From: Bacillota bacterium | GTDB lineage: Bacteria; Bacillota; Sulfobacillia; JAJZYS01; JAJZLH01 | Assembly (NCBI GenBank): GCA_021850485.1 | Contig: JAJZLY010000008.1 | Span: forward strand, 147,879 to 211,878 | Direction of reading: 5' to 3' | DNA length: 64,000 bases | Shown here: positions 58,971 through 64,000 of the stretch, piece by piece | Position numbering within the stretch: position 1 is the stretch's first letter | Layout of the letters: the number at the start of each line of letters is the position of its first letter | Position numbers and translations under genes: made by a program | Notes under the pieces: model-generated | Told to the model about the DNA's origin: nothing | Database searches by the model: none | The model's input: the letters and a program-made list of their open reading frames with translations, nothing else

Positions 58971-59888
58971 ATGGCTTTCAGACTGCGCACCATGCTGGCG
59001 CTCAGCTTGCTGCTTGCGCTGATGGCCGGTTGCGGCGGCGCACCGGCGACACCGAGCGCCTCTACCAAGCCGGCCGCCAAGGCCAAGACCACCACCAGCC
59101 AGCCGCCTGCCACTGGCGGACCGCTGGGCACGGTCACGATTGTGGCGCCGGCAGCCGGGAGCACGGTGACCGCGGGCTCGGTCACCGTTCAACTGGCGCT
59201 CAGCTACTTCCAGTTCGTTTCGCCACGCACTGGCGACGCCCCAGGCACCGGCCAGGTGGAATTGTCCGTGAACGGCACTGTGATCGGAGTGTTCACCTTC
59301 CTGAAGGACACCATCACGCTCAAGAGCACGGGCCCGCAGACCCTCACCGCCGAGCTGCTCACCAACGGCAAGTTGATCCCCTCCTCTAAGACCAGTGTGG
59401 CCTTCACCGTGACGGCACCCACGGCGTCATCCGGCGCATCGTCCAGTACGTCCTCGGGTCAGGGCAGCTCATCTGGCAGCGGCTCCGGTTCGACCTCATC
59501 TGGAAGCACGACCAGTTCTGGTGGGTCCTCTTCCACCAGCGGCGGCCCCTATACCGTGACCAGCCATCAGGCTACGGTGAGCGGCCACAGCGAGACTGTG
59601 CTGACCGATACCCAGGGCCTCACCCTTTACTATCTGACCACGGACACCTCCACCACCTCGACCTGCACCGGGTCTTGCGCCAGCATCTGGCCTCCTTTGC
59701 TGCTCAGCGGCACGCTCAGCCTGGCCCCCAACTTGCCTGGCTATCTGACCGTGATCCAAGACGCCAACGGCGCACAGGTGGTGTATGACGGCCACCCCTT
59801 GTACACCTACAGCGGGGACAGCGCGCCGGGCCAAGCCAACGGTCAGGGACTACTTGGCACCTGGTTTGTGGTGACGCCCAGCCCCTAA
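58971..59888 (+). CDS. Lipoprotein with Ser/Thr/Gly linker and secreted-repeat (PF03640-type) domain
   Basis: This 305-residue protein has a lipobox MAGC (C21). A beta-type domain follows to about residue 150, then a low-complexity Ser/Gly/Thr linker of about 45 residues. A C-terminal domain follows with LTDTQGLTLYYLTTD, CTGSCASIWPPLL and VVYDGHPLYTYSGDSAPGQANGQG. That last block is typical of the secreted repeat PF03640, seen in extracellular lipoproteins of Gram-positives. ATG 58971 follows GAGGAGG. The function is unknown; an electron-transfer or cofactor role has been suggested for relatives with the same CTGxC motif. Confidence 0.8.
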   Translation: MAFRLRTMLALSLLLALMAGCGGAPATPSASTKPAAKAKTTTSQPPATGGPLGTVTIVAPAAGSTVTAGSVTVQLALSYFQFVSPRTGDAPGTGQVELSVNGTVIGVFTFLKDTITLKSTGPQTLTAELLTNGKLIPSSKTSVAFTVTAPTASSGASSSTSSGQGSSSGSGSGSTSSGSTTSSGGSSSTSGGPYTVTSHQATVSGHSETVLTDTQGLTLYYLTTDTSTTSTCTGSCASIWPPLLLSGTLSLAPNLPGYLTVIQDANGAQVVYDGHPLYTYSGDSAPGQANGQGLLGTWFVVTPSP

Positions 59889-59969
59889 GAGCGTCTTTCC
59901 CTTAGGACACCGCAACCCAGCGTTGCCCTGGTCCGAGCCTGCCCAGAAGACTGGGCCGACTCTACATGC

Positions 59970-61148
59970 TCACGGCTGTACGGTCCATGACTTCCCGCCA
60001 TCGTGGCTGATCGCCATCAACTGACCGTGAGCCGAGTCGGTGAGCACCAGCCACACATCTTGGGTGCCGAGAAGGTCAATTTGCTGAACCGTGCTTCCGG
60101 CGGGGAGCGTCGGAAGACCGAGACGGGTCCACGAGATCCCGCCGTTTGAAGTTGCCAAAAGCGCTCCTTGGACCGGGGCAAACCCGGCTTCAGGCGTGGC
60201 AAACATTGGGGCGGCGATGGCGTTATCTAAGGTTAGAGACTGACCGACCTCTTTCCAGCTCCGCCCGCCGTCCACTGTCTGAAATACAGCCGCTGCGGCG
60301 TGCGTGATCACCCCCGGAGGATTGGCAAGCCCGGCCACCATCGTCCCTCTTGAACCTTCGACCGTTGGCAGCGCGAGGGGGTCTACGTAATAGCCTTGGG
60401 GGGAGGCGATGGCGGACATGACCCAATGCACGCCCCCGTCTGATGACTGGTAGAGCCTCGGCGTGGTGGTCGAGGAGCTGCTCGCCAGCAGCCAGCCTTG
60501 CCCGGTCGCGGAAAAGCTAAGTATGCCAAGGGCGCTGGGCAGCGTCCCGCCAATCGACGCCGAGGCGACCAGGGTCCAGGAGGCGCCGGCGTTGGTGGTC
60601 TGATAGAGCCAACCGGAGTCTGAGTTCATGCCCTGCTCAGGTTCGACCAGCAACCAGCCCGTGGTGGGGGTGGAAAAGCTCAGTGCTTCTGGCAACACGA
60701 AGTTTCCGTTGGCAGCGGGGATGTTCAACGTTCTGCTGATCCAGTGCTGACCACCGTCGGCGGTCCATTCGAAGCTGACCGCTCCGGGCTCGCCCGTCGC
60801 CGTGACGGCCTCGTTGGTCGACACAAAGTCGTAAACGCGACCGGGCGGTTGCGAAAGCGCTGTCCACGAGTAACCGCCGTTTGTCGTTCGCCAGTACCCG
60901 CTCGGGCCGCTGCCCCAACCCACCTGCGGCGTGATCATGTCTACAGCGGTCAGCGGCACGGACCAGTACTTGACCGCAACGTGGGACCGAGACGCGCCTG
61001 CGGACGAGGTCGGCGCCGGTGACTTGGCTGGTGGTCGTGTCGTCGCCCCACAAGCGGCGCTGACCAGCAACAGGGCAACCAGTCCACCGAGCAGACGAAT
61101 CAGCCCAGTCTTGATCTCAATCGCCTCCGGACAAGATTCTGAAGACAC
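59970..61148 (-). CDS. BNR/Asp-box beta-propeller lipoprotein
   Basis: This is a 392-residue protein with lipobox VSAAC (C33) after a hydrophobic segment. A series of repeats follows with the Asp-box form TTNGGYSW, TADGGQHW, TTNAGASW, SSDGGVHW, TVDGGRSW, TSNGGISW and SHDGGKSW, roughly seven blades, consistent with a beta-propeller. Relatives include YCF48/Hcf136-like proteins and sialidase-fold sensors. GTG 61148 is the formal start, without a clear ribosome site; the N-terminal 15 residues may be untranslated. Convergent with the preceding lipoprotein gene. Confidence 0.8.
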   Translation of the reverse strand: MSSESCPEAIEIKTGLIRLLGGLVALLLVSAACGATTRPPAKSPAPTSSAGASRSHVAVKYWSVPLTAVDMITPQVGWGSGPSGYWRTTNGGYSWTALSQPPGRVYDFVSTNEAVTATGEPGAVSFEWTADGGQHWISRTLNIPAANGNFVLPEALSFSTPTTGWLLVEPEQGMNSDSGWLYQTTNAGASWTLVASASIGGTLPSALGILSFSATGQGWLLASSSSTTTPRLYQSSDGGVHWVMSAIASPQGYYVDPLALPTVEGSRGTMVAGLANPPGVITHAAAAVFQTVDGGRSWKEVGQSLTLDNAIAAPMFATPEAGFAPVQGALLATSNGGISWTRLGLPTLPAGSTVQQIDLLGTQDVWLVLTDSAHGQLMAISHDGGKSWTVQP

Positions 61149-61368
61149 AGCTTCGTCTGAGTCAGGCGGGCTTTGGTGTCACGGCTCTATCGTACCTGAC
61201 CCGGTGGGCACCCCATTTTGTTCCCCGACCACCGTCGCACCGATCAAGCAGCAGCGGTTATCTCAGGTTAGAGAACTGTCCTCCTCCGAGGGCACAAGCC
61301 AGGCTGTCACGACCGGTGTGCCCTCGTGGGCATGGACCGGCCCGTTCGTGGCAACGAACTCCTAGGTA

Positions 61369-61626
61369 CTAGAGGCTCCGCTCATGCGCGTCAGCGCGAG
61401 GCCAGTCATAGGGCGTTTTGCTCCCCATATCGGACGCGGCTTGGAACTGGTGGCGGGCACCCCGCCAGGCAACTGCATAGAGGTCTTCTTGTTCGACGAG
61501 TTGCGTCAGTGCACCAACCATGAGTTGCGATATTGATGTGTGGCGCTGCTTCGCCAGATGCCCGATCCGCTTCCACAGCGCCACGGGTACGCTCAAGGTG
61601 ACGTTTTTCTTCTCGATCTCGCTCAT
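61369..61626 (-). CDS. Orphan RHH (CopG/VapB-like) antitoxin
   Basis: This 85-residue protein begins SEIEKKNVTLSVPVALWKR, a ribbon-helix-helix strand and helix. HTSISQLMVGALTQLVEQED follows as the second helix, and then a charged tail. ATG 61626 follows GAGGTGAGG. The 220 bp downstream, where a PIN toxin would be expected, has no open toxin frame, so it appears orphaned or has lost its partner. It may instead be a plain transcription regulator. Confidence 0.7.
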   Translation of the reverse strand: MSEIEKKNVTLSVPVALWKRIGHLAKQRHTSISQLMVGALTQLVEQEDLYAVAWRGARHQFQAASDMGSKTPYDWPRADAHERSL

Positions 61627-61758
61627 AGCCTCACCTCACGCGCACAAAACTAGGCCACCATAGATGGGTACAGCTAATGGGGTTATCACTGCGACGCCCC
61701 GCAGGCAGGACCTGCCGCCATCGACCGGCGAAGCCAGTCCATACCATAGGGGGTGCGC

Positions 61759-62673
61759 GTGATCGACACGGGTAAGGTTCGCCTCGGCATCGAGATCCCC
61801 GGCCTTGACCTCACCTTGCCCGCCACCGCCATCGTCGGCAAGCAGGGCGGCCCCAGGCTGCTCGTCACAGCCGGGGTGCACGGCGGCGAGTACCCGGCGA
61901 TCGAGGCTGCCAAGAGACTCGCTCAGGAGCTGGACCCAGCCGATCTGAACGGCACGGTCACCATCGTTCACTTAGTCACGCCAGCGTCTTTTTTCGCTCG
62001 GCGCCAGTATGTGAATCCGCAAGACGGCAAGAATCCCAATCGTTACTTTCCCGGAGATCCCGCCGGTACGGCCAGCGAGCGCATCACCCACCGGCTGATG
62101 TCCCTGGCCCGTGAACACGAGGCCTGGGTCGATCTGCATGGCGGCGACATCCACGAAGCGCTGGTGCCATTCACCTTGGTTTCAAACGCTGGCCAGCCGG
62201 AGACCTCCCGGCGCTCGCTCGAGCTGGCGCGGGCCTTCGGCCTGGCCCGTCTGGTGGTGACCGCCACGGTGGGCGGCAGCTCCTATGTGGCAGCAGCCTT
62301 GGCCGGCATCCCGGCCATTTTGGCGGAGGCAGGCGGACTGGGCCAGCTCGATGCGGAGGCGGTCAGTCAGTTGCGCGACGGCCTGACTCGGGTGCTGGTC
62401 AGTCTGGGCATGATCGCCGGCCCGCCGCTGGCGGAGCGGCAGATCCGTCAGTTCAACCAGTTTGCCTGGAACCGGGCCGAGGCCAGCGGTCTGTGGTATC
62501 CAGAAAAGACAGCCGGAGATGCGGCCGAGGCCGGAGAGCTGGTCGGCAAGATCACCGATCCCTACGGCGACCTGTTGCAAGAGGTGAGGGCGCCCGGATC
62601 CGGCGAGATCTTGTTCTCGGTTCGGTCTTTGGCCATCGAGTCCGGCGATCCCTTGCTGGCGGTGGGCTCCTAG
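61759..62673 (+). CDS. AstE/AspA-family (succinylglutamate desuccinylase/aspartoacylase) hydrolase
   Basis: This 304-residue zinc carboxypeptidase-fold protein has zinc ligands in GVHGGEYPA (His, Glu) and the His of VDLHGGDI; the catalytic Glu is probably in ILAEAGGLG. RYFPGD-like NRYFPGD supplies the conserved Arg. The C-terminal part (GKITDPYGDLLQEVRAPGSGEI) is the beta-barrel of the family. GTG 61759 follows AGGGGG; an earlier GTG lies inside the ribosome site. It would remove an acyl group from an N-acyl amino acid. Substrate unclear. Confidence 0.82.
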   Translation: MIDTGKVRLGIEIPGLDLTLPATAIVGKQGGPRLLVTAGVHGGEYPAIEAAKRLAQELDPADLNGTVTIVHLVTPASFFARRQYVNPQDGKNPNRYFPGDPAGTASERITHRLMSLAREHEAWVDLHGGDIHEALVPFTLVSNAGQPETSRRSLELARAFGLARLVVTATVGGSSYVAAALAGIPAILAEAGGLGQLDAEAVSQLRDGLTRVLVSLGMIAGPPLAERQIRQFNQFAWNRAEASGLWYPEKTAGDAAEAGELVGKITDPYGDLLQEVRAPGSGEILFSVRSLAIESGDPLLAVGS

Positions 62674-62875
62674 GGCCCGAGGTGGGAACCCTAGGCCCTC
62701 TTGTGATCGCGACCTGTAGCCTCTTTTTTGCATCCGAATCAGCTTCACGCCAGCTCACTTCCCTGCGGCAGTCATCTCATCCTGATAGTGCAGAATCCGA
62801 GGAGGCGGCAGGTCAGCCAAGGCGTGCTACGTCTGCAGCGGCCACGGCTGGGTCTCCCATCACCGAGAAAATCCT

Positions 62876-62898
62876 TCTGGTGGCCGTCGGCCACCAGA
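62876..62898 (-). terminator. Hairpin terminator of the ctpA-like gene
   Basis: On the minus strand TCTGGTGGCC and GGCCACCAGA form a perfect 10-bp stem with a 3-nt loop, followed by AGGATTTTC. It lies 10 bp after the stop of the processing-protease gene. Confidence 0.65.
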
Positions 62899-62908
62899 CA
62901 GGGACAGA

Positions 62909-64000
62909 TCAGGGCGCTGGGGCGTGCAGGCTGCCAAAGGCGTTCACGAAGCGATAGGTGGAGCCGCTTTGCGTTTCGGAGGCGCCGGTTAGCTGGATCA
63001 GCGCCGAGACCGGCACCATCATCAGCCCGTTTTGGTCGAAAGGCGCAGGCTGGGTCTCCTTGACGCCGTTTTGGCTACCACTGGTCAATACCGCCGCGGT
63101 GCTGTTGTCGGTGAGTGCAATCTTGCTGGCGCCGTAGTGGATGGTGACCTGGGTGTTGGCCGTATTCGGCACCGGGTCGACGCCCAGCACCTGGGCGGCC
63201 CCAGCCAAGGAGAGATAGAGTTGCCCTGCGCGCACCACCGGCGCCTCATCCAAGGTCAGTGGCTGGCCGTTTTGGGTGCCCCCGACCGAACCAACCGTGA
63301 TCGTGGTGGCAAGGCTCACCTGCTCACCGAGCAGTTTTTCGGCCAGCACGATCGGCGCCGTGTTGCCGCTGACGAACAAATTGGGGCTGATCCCGACATG
63401 CTCGATGTTCACGCCGCTGGGCGTGTACCAATCGGCGATGGTGATCTTCAGCACGCCGCCGCCAGTCATCGGCATCAGCTGCTGGGCGATGCCCTTGCCG
63501 AAGGTCTGGGTACCGATCACCACCGCCTTGTGGTAGTCCATCAGCGCCCCAGTCAGGATCTCGGCGGCCGATGCGGTGCCGCTGTTGACCAACACCACCA
63601 TCGGCTGCGACAGCGACTGGCCGGAGCTGGAGGAGTAGACCTGATGGGTGATCTGGCCCTTGAAGGTGACGATGGTGCCAGAGGGGATCATGGTCTGGGC
63701 GATCTGCACCGCCTCGTTCACATAGCCACCGGGGTCATTTCTCAGGTCCAAGATCCAGCCCTTGGGATGTAGCGCCTGGTACTTGGCCAAGACCGCCTGC
63801 CACAGCACACCGGCGTCTTGAGACACCTGGTTGAGCTGAATGTATGCGATGTTGCCAGGCAGCATCTTATCCACGATCGTGGGTAGGTTCAGCGGCTCAC
63901 GGGTCAGGGTCAGGGGGAAGATGCGGGTGCCTCGCTGCACCGAGATGGTGACCTTGGTCCCTTGGTTGCCGCGGATCAAGGTGGCAGCCTGTTCAGCCGT
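62909..64000 (-). CDS. C-terminal processing peptidase CtpA-like (S41), N-terminus beyond the window
   Basis: At least 364 residues of the C-terminal part are visible; the frame stays open to the window edge, so start and signal are missing. It begins within a PDZ domain (residues before TREPLNL: GTKVTISVQRG). The protease domain has the catalytic Ser in VLVNSGTASAAEIL and Lys in QTFGKGIAQQ. A further C-terminal domain (APVVRAGQLYLSLAGAAQVLGV) resembles a copper-amine-oxidase-N stalk, often on cell-surface proteins of Bacillota. It would trim or degrade exported proteins. A hairpin terminator follows. Confidence 0.88.
   Translation of the reverse strand, partial: TAEQAATLIRGNQGTKVTISVQRGTRIFPLTLTREPLNLPTIVDKMLPGNIAYIQLNQVSQDAGVLWQAVLAKYQALHPKGWILDLRNDPGGYVNEAVQIAQTMIPSGTIVTFKGQITHQVYSSSSGQSLSQPMVVLVNSGTASAAEILTGALMDYHKAVVIGTQTFGKGIAQQLMPMTGGGVLKITIADWYTPSGVNIEHVGISPNLFVSGNTAPIVLAEKLLGEQVSLATTITVGSVGGTQNGQPLTLDEAPVVRAGQLYLSLAGAAQVLGVDPVPNTANTQVTIHYGASKIALTDNSTAAVLTSGSQNGVKETQPAPFDQNGLMMVPVSALIQLTGASETQSGSTYRFVNAFGSLHAPAP

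Noticed and set aside
59883-59906. CCTAAG/CTTAGG inverted repeat between the convergent lipoprotein genes
   Set aside because: Only 6-bp arms with an 11-nt loop and no T-run; too weak to call a terminator.
61344-61359. GTTCGT-GGCA-ACGAAC hairpin downstream of the orphan antitoxin
   Set aside because: Short stem with no T-run on the relevant strand; could occur by chance.
62674-62875. Possible gene between the AstE-like and CtpA-like genes
   Set aside because: Short frames only, without ribosome sites; the region holds an imperfect CTAGGG/CCCTAG dyad and the ctpA terminator.
1-64000. CRISPR arrays, tRNA or rRNA genes, insertion sequences, prophage
   Set aside because: No regularly spaced repeats, no cloverleaf with a T-loop consensus outside coding genes, and no transposase, integrase or phage structural motifs were seen.

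Overview
The window is a high-GC, gene-dense bacterial chromosome segment. I see no rRNA, tRNA, CRISPR array, insertion sequence or phage gene. Strong AGGAGG-type ribosome-binding sites, many GTG and TTG starts, an S-layer-homology protein, lipobox lipoproteins, a LipL-like octanoyl transferase, a heterodimeric ABC exporter and a class II ribonucleotide reductase point to a Gram-positive, probably deep-branching member of the Bacillota. Two sedolisin (S53) peptidases, a family with acidic pH optima, hint at an acid-tolerant heterotroph. The taxonomic reading is inference; no marker rRNA is present.

Layout. 0.1-9.3 kb: catabolic genes (aldehyde dehydrogenase, DUF1028 protein, DapA-family lyase, esterase), a glyoxalase I-like gene overlapping an HTH plus metallo-beta-lactamase fusion, an M20 peptidase and an FTR1 iron permease behind a near-consensus promoter. 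9.3-14.3 kb: an MFS transporter, then an FMN riboswitch with intrinsic terminator driving ribD-ribE-ribBA-ribH. 14.3-19.1 kb: nrdJ, encoding B12-dependent ribonucleotide reductase, interrupted by an intein at its active-site cysteine, preceded by tandem NrdR boxes and a long structured leader, and followed by a 50-residue basic protein. 19.2-34.9 kb: a two-gene ABC exporter, two sedolisins, secreted or lipoprotein genes, a peroxiredoxin with a Na+/H+ antiporter, LipL, an amino-acid permease with a class V aminotransferase, peptide deformylase and an AAC(3)-type acetyltransferase. 35.0-36.5 kb: two adjacent toxin-antitoxin modules (Phd/PIN and a putative RHH/PIN), each with its own repeat-type operator candidate.

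36.6-46.1 kb is a long minus-strand operon-like block: nuoI-like ferredoxin, paaK, paaF, paaG, paaH split into two genes, paaJ, an aldehyde dehydrogenase, a Leu/Phe-type amino-acid dehydrogenase and a DMT transporter. Read together it looks like a route from phenylalanine (or another amino acid) through phenylacetate to beta-oxidation. The ring-epoxidase genes paaABCE and a fused paaZ are not in the window. 46.6-50.0 kb holds a MoxR/DUF58/DUF4129 operon, and 50.0-51.0 kb thioredoxin reductase. 51.2-52.7 kb is a less GC-rich Fic-protein segment that looks acquired. 52.7-64.0 kb holds a DUF6941-like protein, a DHH phosphoesterase, urocanate hydratase, a TlpA-like thioredoxin, a NifU-like scaffold, an SLH protein, a Dph6-like ATPase, two surface lipoproteins, an orphan RHH antitoxin, an AstE-like hydrolase and a C-terminal processing protease cut by the window edge.

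The most interesting locus is nrdJ. Transcription appears to be controlled by NrdR, the leader looks like a diverged cobalamin-type riboswitch, and the catalytic centre is interrupted by an intein whose LAGLIDADG endonuclease has lost both catalytic aspartates.
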